The translations under genes were made by a program, and so were the position numbers. This document shows positions 7,805 to 15,172 of a stretch of 18,597 bases of DNA, piece by piece. This stretch comes from Chloroflexota bacterium. Its GTDB lineage: Bacteria; Chloroflexota; UBA5177; JANWHV01. Numbering within the stretch: the stretch's first letter is position 1; each line of letters begins with the position of its first letter. The stretch is from positions 1 through 18,597 of the forward strand of contig JAICHN010000047.1 of the NCBI GenBank assembly GCA_025924845.1, written 5' to 3'. Below the pieces are notes generated by a model. That model was not told where the DNA came from, ran no database searches, and saw only the letters and a program-made list of their open reading frames with translations.

Positions 7805-8752
7805 ATGGCCAGAGCCGAAGGGCTGAGCATCGGGGGCAAGGGCCATGCCGGGATCACGCGCGGAGCACAGTGGCGCCGCCTGCGCCGCCGTGCCGTGCCG
7901 TGGTGCTTTATCTTGCCCGCCGTACTGTTGCATTTGGTGGTAATCGGCGGGCCGGCGATCGCGACCTTTTTCCTCTCACTCACCAGTTGGAACGGCTTCA
8001 CGTTCGGTAAGTTCATCGGCCTTGGCAATTACCATACTCTGTTCACCGCTGACGACACCGTTCTGCCCGCGATGCTGAACAACGTCAAATGGACGATCAT
8101 TTTCCTGACCATTCCCATTGCGCTGGGCCTCGGCTCGGCGCTGCTGATCCGCTCCATTCGCCAAAGCGGCGTACAGATGGCGTATCGTACCATCTTCTAT
8201 CTGCCGGCCACCGTCTCGGGTGTGGTCGTGGCCCGCGTCTGGCAATGGATCTACGACCCCTTCTACGGGATCAATACCCTCTTCGCGAGTTGGGGCTGGA
8301 CCGGCCTGGTCCAGAGTTGGCTGGCCGATCCGAGCATTTCGCTCTATGCGGTCGCCAACGCCGACAACTGGCGTTGGTGGGGCTTCGTGATGATTATCTT
8401 TCTTGCCGCCTTGCAGAATGTCGATCCTACTCTATATGAGGCGGCACAGATCGACGGGGCCGGACGCTTCGCCCAGCTCTGGCATATCACCTTGCCCGGC
8501 ATCCGGCCCACGCTCGTCTTCGTCGGTCTGCTGACCATTCTCTGGTCGTTCCAGGTGATCGAGTTGATCTATCTGATGACCCAGGGTGGTCCGAGCAATG
8601 CCTCGATGACCCTCTCCATGTGGATCTATCACCAGGCTATCTACAACTACAATCCAGGCTATGCCAGCGCGATCGCGGTGGCGATGACCGTGGGACTTTC
8701 CCTCTTCATCGGCGGGTTTGTCTATTTGCGGTACAAGGGGTGGGATGTATGA
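7805..8752 (+). CDS. Sugar ABC transporter permease, MalF/UgpA type, set 2
   Basis: A 315-residue inner-membrane permease of the second importer. Seen: a basic N-terminal tail (RRLRRRA), a first membrane segment around residues 32-58, and the ATPase-contact loop YEAAQIDGAG (211-220) followed by ITLPGIRP. Near the C-terminus MTQGGPSNAS is typical of this family. ATG 7805 is chosen from family length and the AGGA a few bases upstream; the open frame upstream overlaps the binding-protein gene. Its TGA stop overlaps the ATG of the next gene (ATGA), so the permease pair is translationally coupled. Confidence 0.95.
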   Translation: MARAEGLSIGGKGHAGITRGAQWRRLRRRAVPWCFILPAVLLHLVVIGGPAIATFFLSLTSWNGFTFGKFIGLGNYHTLFTADDTVLPAMLNNVKWTIIFLTIPIALGLGSALLIRSIRQSGVQMAYRTIFYLPATVSGVVVARVWQWIYDPFYGINTLFASWGWTGLVQSWLADPSISLYAVANADNWRWWGFVMIIFLAALQNVDPTLYEAAQIDGAGRFAQLWHITLPGIRPTLVFVGLLTILWSFQVIELIYLMTQGGPSNASMTLSMWIYHQAIYNYNPGYASAIAVAMTVGLSLFIGGFVYLRYKGWDV

Positions 8753-9618
8753 ACAATAGCCTCCTCTCTTCCGTGGAGCAGACCCATAGGCGGCGCTCCC
8801 TGCCCTGGGGGCACCTACTGATCCACCTGCCGCTATTGCTGCTGACCTGCACGGCGCTCTTTCCCCTGGCGCTGCTGCTGGTCAATTCGGTGAAGTCAAA
8901 CTTCGCGATCCAGGCAAACGCCTTCGCCCTGCCGGGTGCCCTGCATTGGGAGAACTTTGTCAATGCCTGGAATGACGCCGGCTACACCGTAGCCTTCCGC
9001 AACAGCATCATTGTCACCAGCGGTACGGTATTCCTGGTGTGCCTGTTCGGCGGTATGTGTGCCTATGGCCTCACGCGCTTCCAGGTGCCGGGCATGAATG
9101 TGATCCTGATCTACTTGCTGGTTTCGTTCAGCCTGCCGGGGCTGCTCTATCTGGTGCCGCTGTTCATCCTGTGGCACAACCTGCACCTGATCGATACCCT
9201 GCAAGGGATCATTCTGATCTACACTGCACAGCAGATTCCCTTTGCGATCATGCTGCTGCGGTCCTTTTTCATCGGACTGCCCAGGGAATTGGAGGATGCC
9301 GCCCGCGTTGACGGTTGCGCGGAGTTCGGAGTCTTCCGCCGGATTATCCTGCCCCTTGCCTGGCCCGGCTTTGCCTCGGTCGGACTAATTGTGGGCATCA
9401 CGAGTTGGAATGAGTTCATCTTCGCGGTCACCTTCCTGCCAACCCAGGGCATGCAGACGGTCGCCGTGCGCTATGCCGCATTCTCCGGACAATACACCCA
9501 GGATCTGGCGGCAAGCACCGCCGCTTCGGTGATTATGATCTTGCCGGCTATGATCCTTTTCCTGCTGCTGCAGAAGCGCTTCGTAGCGGGCATGACCGCG
9601 GGAGGAGTTCGCGGATAG
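8749..9618 (+). CDS. Sugar ABC transporter permease, MalG/UgpE type, set 2
   Basis: A 289-residue inner-membrane permease, partner of the preceding MalF-like protein. Seen: a first hydrophobic segment at about residues 22-46, a MalG-type loop ELEDAARVDGCAEF (180-193) followed by ILPLAWP, SWNEFIFAVTFL later, and a C-terminus GMTAGGVRG similar to other MalG-like proteins. The ATG at 8749 overlaps the previous stop in an ATGA arrangement and has AAGGGGTGG just upstream; the frame is open upstream only over the MalF gene. It is followed after 84 bp by the fused ADP-ribosylglycohydrolase gene on the same strand. No ATPase gene follows, so a shared MsmK/UgpC-type ATPase is presumed. Confidence 0.95.
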   Translation: MNNSLLSSVEQTHRRRSLPWGHLLIHLPLLLLTCTALFPLALLLVNSVKSNFAIQANAFALPGALHWENFVNAWNDAGYTVAFRNSIIVTSGTVFLVCLFGGMCAYGLTRFQVPGMNVILIYLLVSFSLPGLLYLVPLFILWHNLHLIDTLQGIILIYTAQQIPFAIMLLRSFFIGLPRELEDAARVDGCAEFGVFRRIILPLAWPGFASVGLIVGITSWNEFIFAVTFLPTQGMQTVAVRYAAFSGQYTQDLAASTAASVIMILPAMILFLLLQKRFVAGMTAGGVRG

Positions 9619-9702
9619 TCTGCTGCCACTGTGTGCCTAGTACTGCCCATGAATGACGTACGATCCCCGCCGTACCGCCCCTATCAGCGAAAGGACAGCT
9701 TC

Positions 9703-11835
9703 ATGCCTCTCCCGCACGACTACGCCGAGCGAGTCTATGCCGGCGTGCTCGGCAAGATCATCGGCGTCTATCTGGGCCGCCCCTTCGAGGGCTGGACCTA
9801 CGAGCGCATCATGGCCGAACTGGGCGAAGTCACCTATTACGTGCATGGGCGCCGGAACGCGGCGGTCAAGAACCGGATGCTGGTGGTCACGGACGACGAT
9901 ATCTCCGGCACCTTCTCATTTCTCCGCGCCCTACCCGATCACGGCAACAGCCGTGACCTGACCCCGGCCCAGATCGGCGAGACCTGGCTGAACTATCTGA
10001 TTGACCGGCGTACCGTCCTTTGGTGGGGCGGCATGGGCAACTCCACCGAGCACACCGCCTACCTTCGCCTGAAGAACGGCATTCCTGCCCCGCTCAGCGG
10101 CTCGATCGAGCTCAATGGGGCGGAGGTGGCCGAGCAGATCGGAGCTCAGATCTTCATTGACGGCTGGGCCATGGTTGCCCCCGGTGACCCCGAGTTCGCC
10201 GCCGACCTGGCGCGGCGGGCGGGCAGCGTCAGCCACGATGGCGCCGCCATCCATGGCGCCCAGATCATCGCCGCGATGGAGGCGCAGTCATTCGTGGAGC
10301 CCAGGATCGACGCCCTGATCGATACGGCGCTCCGCTTCATCCCGGCCGACTCGATCATCCGCCGCCTGATTCACGATATCCGCGAGTGGCATGCTCGACA
10401 GCCTACCGATTGGCGGGCTACCCGTGAGCGCATCGCCGCCAACTACGGGTACGACAAGTACGGCGGCAACTGCCACATGGTGCCCAACCATGCCCTGATC
10501 ATTCATGCCTTGCTGCACGGCGATGACGACTTCCAGAAGTCACTGATGATCGTCAATACCTGCGGCTGGGACACTGACTGCAACAGCGGCAACGTGGGCT
10601 GCCTGCTCGGCATCAAAAATGGGCTCTGTGGTCTTGAAACCGGCCCGGACTGGCGAGGGCCGGTGGCCGACCGCCTGTACCTTTCCACCGCCGATGGGGG
10701 ACGCGCCATTACCGATGCGGTGAGCGAAACCTACCACATCGTGAACGTGGGGCGTACGCTGGCGGGCGAACCGGCCCCGGTCCCAAAGGAAGGGGCGCGC
10801 TTCCACTTTGACTTGCCGGGAGCAGTACAGGGCTTTCAGGCGGAGGAGCAGGCGGATTCGCGCGGCACGGTGAGCCTGGAAAATGTGGTGGGCCACAGCG
10901 TACGCGGTGAGCGGAGCCTGGCCCTGCGCTACACGCACCTGGCGACGGGACGGGTAGGGCGGGTAAGCACGCCAACCTTCATCCCGCCCGAGGCCCTGAC
11001 CATGCCGGGCTACAACTTCCTGCTCTCGCCCACGCTCTATACCGGGCAAACCGTGACGGCGAGCATTGAGGCTGATGCGGCCAATGCCGCTCCAGTGACG
11101 GTCGGCCTGTATATCCAGACCTACGGGGCGAGCGACACCCTGGAGGATACTCCTGGCCCAGAGGTGACACTGGAGCCTGGGATGCGCCACGACTTCAGTT
11201 GGCGGATGCCTGATACCGGAGGGGCGCCCATCGCGGCGGTCGGCCTGGAGTTGCGCTCGGCAAAACGAGCAGCCGGCGTAGTGTATCTCGATTACCTGAC
11301 CTGGTCGGGGCCGCCGGACGTCGAGCTGAGGCGACCGGCAGGCGGAGGCACTATGTGGCGGCGGGCCTGGGTGGACGGCGTCGATCAGGTGGACTTCCGC
11401 CGACCGGATCCCTATCGTTTGCTGCAGAATCAGGGCACGGGCTTGCTGATCCAGGGTACGGCCGATTGGACCGATTATCAGGTTGACGTGGCGGTTACCC
11501 CGCACCTGCTGAAGGCGGGCGGGATCGGGGCGCGCGTTCAGGGTATGCGCCGCTACTACGCGCTGCTCCTCGATCGCGCTGGAACGGCCCGCCTGGTCAA
11601 GGCGCCGGCCGGCGAGACGGTATTGGCGGAAACAGCCTTTCCCTGGACCTTCGGCGCTACGTATCGGATGAGCCTCCAGGTGGTCGGCTGTCGGATCCGG
11701 GCGGCGATCGACGGCAAAGTGCTGTTCGAGGTGGAGGACACGGATCAGCCGTTGACCGGGGGCGGCGTGGCGCTGATCGCCACGGAGGGGCGCTTGTCGG
11801 CCGACACGGTGTATGTGCATCCGCCGAGTTTGTAG
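9703..11835 (+). CDS. ADP-ribosylglycohydrolase fused to two C-terminal beta-sandwich-like domains
   Basis: A 710-residue protein. Residues about 1-355 form a divergent ADP-ribosylglycohydrolase domain: GKIIGVYLGRPFEG (17-30) in the place of the usual GDALGAP, the metal motif TDDDISGT (63-70), and GWDTDCNSGNVGCLLG (288-303), whose DTDxN fits the last metal site. Residues about 365-535 are beta-rich and end in VVYLDYLTWSG, like a galactose-binding-type carbohydrate module. Residues about 550-708 (ADWTDYQVDVAV, IGARVQGMRRYYALLL) resemble LamG/GH16-like jelly rolls such as those in DUF1080 proteins. These domain calls are by pattern only. ATG 9703 has AAGGA 7 bases upstream; the earlier ATG at 9649 has no comparable site. 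No signal peptide is seen, so carbohydrate recognition would occur in the cytoplasm. It ends the transport block and probably processes the imported compound. Confidence 0.88.
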   Translation: MPLPHDYAERVYAGVLGKIIGVYLGRPFEGWTYERIMAELGEVTYYVHGRRNAAVKNRMLVVTDDDISGTFSFLRALPDHGNSRDLTPAQIGETWLNYLIDRRTVLWWGGMGNSTEHTAYLRLKNGIPAPLSGSIELNGAEVAEQIGAQIFIDGWAMVAPGDPEFAADLARRAGSVSHDGAAIHGAQIIAAMEAQSFVEPRIDALIDTALRFIPADSIIRRLIHDIREWHARQPTDWRATRERIAANYGYDKYGGNCHMVPNHALIIHALLHGDDDFQKSLMIVNTCGWDTDCNSGNVGCLLGIKNGLCGLETGPDWRGPVADRLYLSTADGGRAITDAVSETYHIVNVGRTLAGEPAPVPKEGARFHFDLPGAVQGFQAEEQADSRGTVSLENVVGHSVRGERSLALRYTHLATGRVGRVSTPTFIPPEALTMPGYNFLLSPTLYTGQTVTASIEADAANAAPVTVGLYIQTYGASDTLEDTPGPEVTLEPGMRHDFSWRMPDTGGAPIAAVGLELRSAKRAAGVVYLDYLTWSGPPDVELRRPAGGGTMWRRAWVDGVDQVDFRRPDPYRLLQNQGTGLLIQGTADWTDYQVDVAVTPHLLKAGGIGARVQGMRRYYALLLDRAGTARLVKAPAGETVLAETAFPWTFGATYRMSLQVVGCRIRAAIDGKVLFEVEDTDQPLTGGGVALIATEGRLSADTVYVHPPSL

Positions 11836-11974
11836 GCAGGAAACACCCCGTCGGGCTGAGGGATCCGCGACTGAGGCCGCGGAGGGCGGCAACGGGTGGG
11901 CGTGCCGGTGCTGCGAACGGCTGCAAGGTGACGTCCCCGCAAGCCCGTAGCGGAGGTGACGATGATCGGCCGGC

Positions 11975-12005
11975 GAACGGCGCCGGGATGTACACGGCGC
12001 CGTTC
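11975..12005. terminator. GC-rich hairpin between convergent genes
   Basis: Arms 11975-11985 and 11995-12005 form a perfect 11-bp stem (GAACGGCGCCG / CGGCGCCGTTC) with a 9-base loop. It lies in the 200-bp gap between the 710-residue gene (ending 11835) and the convergent nitroreductase gene (ending 12036), where a terminator serving both strands is expected. A run of T is missing, so the terminator role is inferred from position and stem strength. Nothing else recognisable is present in the gap. Confidence 0.5.
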
Positions 12006-12035
12006 ACCGACACTGACCACTAAGAGCCGCGGATC

Positions 12036-12542
12036 CTACGCGAACGGCCGGCCATACTGCTCCCCATGCACGACCTCCGCGCGCGGTTTCCGGTTCTTTT
12101 TGCCGCGTCCCACGGCATCGGCCGGATAGCCGAAGGGGATGATGGCGAGCACCTCCAGATCAGCGGGGATGTGGAGCAGGGAATTGACCGCCTCCAGTCC
12201 GCCAAAGCCGACCCAATTCGAGCCCACGCCCTCGGCCCAGGCCGTCAGCATCATAGTTTGAATGGCGCGGCTGGCATCGGAGACGGCAAACCGGCTCTTG
12301 TCGATCACCACCGCGATGGCGAGCGGCGCCTGCGCGATGTACGGCCCGGTCTTGGCAAGGGCCCCGAGTTGCCGTAACGTATCACGGTCCCGCACCACGA
12401 TAAAGTGCCACGGCTGCAAGTTCATCGAGCTTGCGCTCAGGCGGCCTGCTTCGACAATGCGCTCGATCAGGTCGTTCGGGATCGGTTTTTCCTGGTAGCT
12501 CCGCACGGCGAGAATGGTCCGGGCCACATCAAAGGTGTCCAT
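12036..12542 (-). CDS. Nitroreductase family protein (FMN-dependent oxidoreductase)
   Basis: A 168-residue flavin enzyme of the nitroreductase family, which uses NAD(P)H to reduce nitro groups, quinones or related acceptors in the cytoplasm. Seen: an N-terminal VRSYQEKPIP (13-22, the FMN-phosphate RS motif), SASSMNLQPWHFIVV (36-50, the classical SxNxQPW segment), DASRAIQTMMLTAWAEGVGSNWVG (89-112) and IIPFGYP (134-140). It is at the short end of the family. The ATG at 12542 has AAGGA 9 bases before it. It is transcribed away from the SWIM-protein gene and converges on the 710-residue hydrolase gene. No functional link to the sugar genes is evident. The substrate cannot be predicted. Confidence 0.93.
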   Translation of the reverse strand: MDTFDVARTILAVRSYQEKPIPNDLIERIVEAGRLSASSMNLQPWHFIVVRDRDTLRQLGALAKTGPYIAQAPLAIAVVIDKSRFAVSDASRAIQTMMLTAWAEGVGSNWVGFGGLEAVNSLLHIPADLEVLAIIPFGYPADAVGRGKKNRKPRAEVVHGEQYGRPFA

Positions 12543-12649
12543 GGTGGCGAGTCCTTTCCTATTTGGCTCTATGTGGAGGTTACCCTACTGCCGCGTAGTG
12601 TGCGAAGTATGGCAAGTGCGGAGGGCTGATAACCGAGAAGCTCAAGGGA

Positions 12650-12658
12650 TGGTATAAT
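12650..12658 (+). promoter_or_regulatory. Extended -10 promoter for the SWIM-protein gene
   Basis: The sequence TGGTATAAT is a perfect TATAAT (12653-12658) preceded by the TGn extension. No good -35 is seen at 16-18 bases, which is usual for extended -10 promoters. Transcription would start near 12665, about 65 bases before the ATG at 12730. Confidence 0.6.
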
Positions 12659-12729
12659 TAAATAGGACAGATGGTCTAGATACACGAGAGTCAGAGTCGA
12701 GGTCATCGCTTTCCAGGGAGGAGATAGAG

Positions 12730-13095
12730 ATGGTAACGCCCATGACAGACCACGTGAGAAGCCTGGATAGTGGAGGAAAAGCCAATCTGGAGCGCGCCTT
12801 TCGTCGCGCCCTGGCCGAGAATCTGATGGCCTATCCCCTGACTGACGGCCGTTGGCAGTGCAAAAGCTACGCCCTGAACGTGAAGGGACCGGCGCCCCTG
12901 GATGTTGAGTGCGAGTGCGCTGATGCCGTCTATCGCGAGCGCCTATGCAAGCACGCGGCTTGCGTGGTATTCTGCCGCCTCTACGGCTTTGTCCCATGCC
13001 CGCCGCTCGGGCACGAAGGAAAGACCTGCCTTCCAGACTGCGTGGAGGATTTCACGGCACGCCTCATGGAGCAGACAGGCTCGGCGGCCGCCTGA
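12730..13095 (+). CDS. Small SWIM zinc-finger domain protein
   Basis: A 121-residue protein dominated by a SWIM-type zinc motif: C61-x-C63, then C73-x-H75 (CECADAVYRERLCKH), the CxCx(n)CxH arrangement that binds one zinc and is linked to protein or DNA contacts in larger proteins. Six further cysteines (44, 78, 82, 90, 100, 104) suggest a second metal site or disulphides. The N-terminal part (residues 15-50) is likely a helix then a strand, KANLERAFRRALAE and WQCKSYALN. The start is firm: GGAGGA ends 7 bases before ATG 12730. It has its own extended -10 promoter and is divergent from the nitroreductase. No partner (helicase or MULE-type domain) is present. Function is not known. Confidence 0.8.
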   Translation: MVTPMTDHVRSLDSGGKANLERAFRRALAENLMAYPLTDGRWQCKSYALNVKGPAPLDVECECADAVYRERLCKHAACVVFCRLYGFVPCPPLGHEGKTCLPDCVEDFTARLMEQTGSAAA

Positions 13096-13156
13096 TTCGC
13101 CAGGGGTTTGGGCAAGGCGATCACCGCTTCCACCCTGCATCACAATCGCTCCACGC

Positions 13157-13172
13157 GGCCGAAAAATCGGCC
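13157..13172 (+). other. Short hairpin downstream of the SWIM-protein gene
   Basis: GGCCGA (13157-13162) and TCGGCC (13167-13172) pair around AAAA. It lies 61 bases after the SWIM-protein stop codon. The six-base stem has no T run after it, so calling it a terminator would be speculative. Confidence 0.25.
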
Positions 13173-13223
13173 CAAGCAGGATAGTAGAAAAACTACCCTG
13201 GAACGCGCGAACCGGCGTACCAG

Positions 13224-13229
13224 TATAAT
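13224..13229 (+). promoter_or_regulatory. TATAAT -10 element upstream of the phosphoesterase gene
   Basis: A perfect TATAAT lies about 87 bases before the phosphoesterase ATG at 13316 in a 220-bp intergenic gap. The -35 region at normal spacing is poor. It implies a leader of about 80 bases that contains two adjacent short hairpins (13258-13272 and 13274-13288). Confidence 0.4.
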
Positions 13230-13257
13230 CCTTGGTGTGCGGCGGGCGCCGTTGTGA

Positions 13258-13288
13258 CGCCCGGTACGGGCGCGCATCGAATCGGTGC
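13258..13288 (+). other. Two tandem short hairpins in the phosphoesterase leader
   Basis: CGCCCG/CGGGCG (13258-13263 with 13267-13272, loop GTA) is followed one base later by GCATCG/CGGTGC (13274-13279 with 13283-13288, loop AAT, one G-U pair). They sit between the TATAAT at 13224 and the start codon. They may tune translation or be chance structure in GC-rich sequence. Confidence 0.25.
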
Positions 13289-13315
13289 GTACCAGTGACG
13301 ATCGGAAACCGCTTC

Positions 13316-14995
13316 ATGCACATACGATGGCAGGGATGGAGCCGGAAAGTTGGTCTGGTGCTGGTCATCGCGGGGCTGTGCGCCATTGCCGTCGGCATTG
13401 CGGAGGCGAGTGGGTCGAGTACACCGTCCACGAGCCGGGCAGATCAACCGGCTCGACACACCAGCCCCCTCATCGCGGCGGCGCAAAGCAAGATTAAACA
13501 TGTAGTCTTCGCCATCCTTGAGAACCGCAGCTTCGACGAGGTGTTCGGCCGCTTCCCCGGCGCCGCCGGCACGACGACCGGTACCGTACCCGGAGGCCAC
13601 ACATTGCCTCTCCTCCACGCGCCGCCCTACTCCTGGCATGACATCGACCACGACTATGCCAATGCCGGCACGTCGATCAACGGCGGCAAGATGGATGGCT
13701 TCATCGATAACAACGGCGCGAACCTCAATGGCGACCGGATGACGTTCTGGCAGTTCGATCAAGGGGATATCCCGAACTTCTGGAGCTATGCCCAGCACTT
13801 TACCCTGGGCGACCACATGTTCTCGTCCGTGCCGGCGGCTACCTTCCCGAATCACCTCTACACGGTGGCGGCCCAGGCGAAGGGCATTGTCACCAATCCC
13901 CAGAACTCGTCAGGCGGCTGGGGCTGCGACAGTTCGTCCGGCGCGTACACCCTGGCCGTGAGCGGCGGCGGCGGCACCAAGCTGGAGCGCATGGGTACCT
14001 GCTTCACCTGGCCCAATCTGGCGGACAGCCTGCAGCGCGCTCACGTCTCCTGGGACTATTACGCGGCACCGGTATCCGATACCGGTTACCTGTTCTCGAC
14101 CCTCGACGCCTTCCGCAGCATTCGTGAAACCAAGCTCTGGAGTTCCAACGTGCCGGATCAGAGCACGTTCGCGGCGGATGCACGGGCCGGGAAGCTCCCG
14201 ACCTTTGCCTGGGTGACCCCTACCTTCACCCAGAGTTCCCATCCGCCCTTCTCGATCTGCTCCAGTGAGGACTGGTTCGTCGACAAGATGAACGCGCTGA
14301 TGCAAGGGCCGGACTGGAACAGCACCGCCGTCTTCCTGATCTGGGACGATTACGGCGGTTTCTACGACCACATGGCCCCACCCAAGGGCCGGCCCTATGG
14401 AGTGCTCGGGCCGCGCGTGCCCTTCCTGCTCATCTCCCCCTATGCCCGGAGCGGCTACATCGACCACACCACGTACAACTTCAGTTCGATTATGAAAACG
14501 GTGGAAGAGTTGACGGGCGTGCCGCCCCTGAACCAAAATGACCGCGACGCGCGAGATCTCCTGGGCAGCTTCAACTTTTCACGTAAACCGGCTCCGCCGC
14601 TCCCCCTCAAAACGCGGGAATGTGCCTCCGGCCTCAGCCTTGCCGACTACCATACGTACTTACCTGCCGCGGTCGAGCAAACGATCGCCTCTACCCTTCG
14701 ACTCAGCCGCGCCGAGATCCTCAAACGCCACGCGCACGAGACCCTGGCCCAAATCGCCGCGAACCAAAAGGTCTCCGTCGCCAAGCTGTCGGCCAACCTG
14801 CGCTATGCCGTCACCTCGCTCACCTTCGCCGTCAACGTGCCACACTACCTCTCGAGCGCCGCGGCGACGGACACGGTACATCACTACTTACAGCTCCTCA
14901 CCACGCTATTGGCCGCGAAACCGGGCACCGACCTGACCCCATTGCTCGATCCAAGTGGTCTAACGGTGCGGCTTCCCCATGGCAGCCCGTTCTGA
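13316..14995 (+). CDS. Exported phosphoesterase family protein (acid phosphatase/phospholipase C type)
   Basis: A 559-residue enzyme of the phosphoesterase family (AcpA/non-haemolytic phospholipase C group), which hydrolyses phosphomonoesters or phospholipid head groups outside the cytoplasm. Seen: a signal anchor or signal peptide (residues 10-31, [21 protein letters not shown]), the metal-binding [10 protein letters not shown] (69-78), [12 protein letters not shown] (171-182) around the expected nucleophile, [10 protein letters not shown] (343-352) and [14 protein letters not shown] (365-378). The C-terminal 100 residues are helical ([17 protein letters not shown]) and outside the catalytic core. 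ATG 13316 puts basic residues directly before the hydrophobic segment; a GTG at 13295 is an alternative, and neither has a strong ribosome site. It stands alone between the SWIM gene and the glycosyltransferases. The substrate is not determinable. Confidence 0.9.
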   Translation: MHIRWQGWSRKVGLVLVIAGLCAIAVGIAEASGSSTPSTSRADQPARHTSPLIAAAQSKIKHVVFAILENRSFDEVFGRFPGAAGTTTGTVPGGHTLPLLHAPPYSWHDIDHDYANAGTSINGGKMDGFIDNNGANLNGDRMTFWQFDQGDIPNFWSYAQHFTLGDHMFSSVPAATFPNHLYTVAAQAKGIVTNPQNSSGGWGCDSSSGAYTLAVSGGGGTKLERMGTCFTWPNLADSLQRAHVSWDYYAAPVSDTGYLFSTLDAFRSIRETKLWSSNVPDQSTFAADARAGKLPTFAWVTPTFTQSSHPPFSICSSEDWFVDKMNALMQGPDWNSTAVFLIWDDYGGFYDHMAPPKGRPYGVLGPRVPFLLISPYARSGYIDHTTYNFSSIMKTVEELTGVPPLNQNDRDARDLLGSFNFSRKPAPPLPLKTRECASGLSLADYHTYLPAAVEQTIASTLRLSRAEILKRHAHETLAQIAANQKVSVAKLSANLRYAVTSLTFAVNVPHYLSSAAATDTVHHYLQLLTTLLAAKPGTDLTPLLDPSGLTVRLPHGSPF

Positions 14996-15157
14996 ACGCG
15001 CGGGCGGGGCGGCCACGACACGGAGCCCGGGACAGTATCAATGAGGCGGTGAAGACGCGCCGCACGCACGGTCGCTCAGGCCGGCGATCACCCATTCGCC
15101 GGTCCGCTGCTCGGAGCCTACTTGGTGACCGTGCGCTATGGTAGAAGCAGGAAAGGC

Positions 15158-15172
15158 ATGATTCGCGCGTGA
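15158..15172 (+). CDS. Possible four-codon leader peptide (MIRA) ahead of the PIG-V-like gene
   Basis: ATG ATT CGC GCG TGA starts at 15158 behind an AGGAAAGG sequence, and its TGA overlaps the GTG start at 15169 (GTGA). The arrangement would allow translational coupling into a gene whose own start lies about 12 bases from the purine run. It may be chance. Confidence 0.2.
   Translation: MIRA

Noticed and set aside
9658..9675. GTACG / CGTAC five-base inverted repeat upstream of the 710-residue gene
   Set aside because: Too short to support a terminator or operator.
9631..9702. Longer start for the 710-residue protein
   Set aside because: The extra 24 residues show no family similarity, and the AAGGA at 9691-9695 serves the ATG at 9703.
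10540..11892. Long minus-strand open frame (450 codons) opposite the 710-residue hydrolase gene
   Set aside because: No recognisable domain, Arg/Pro/His-rich composition, and fully antisense to a well-supported gene.
11861..12036. Inverted GGATCCGCG / CGCGGATCC about 170 bases apart in the convergent gap
   Set aside because: Short arms at long distance, no element between them; likely chance in GC-rich sequence.
13193..13855. Minus-strand open frame (220 codons) over the start of the phosphoesterase gene
   Set aside because: It is antisense to ENRSFD and other catalytic motifs and shows no domain of its own.
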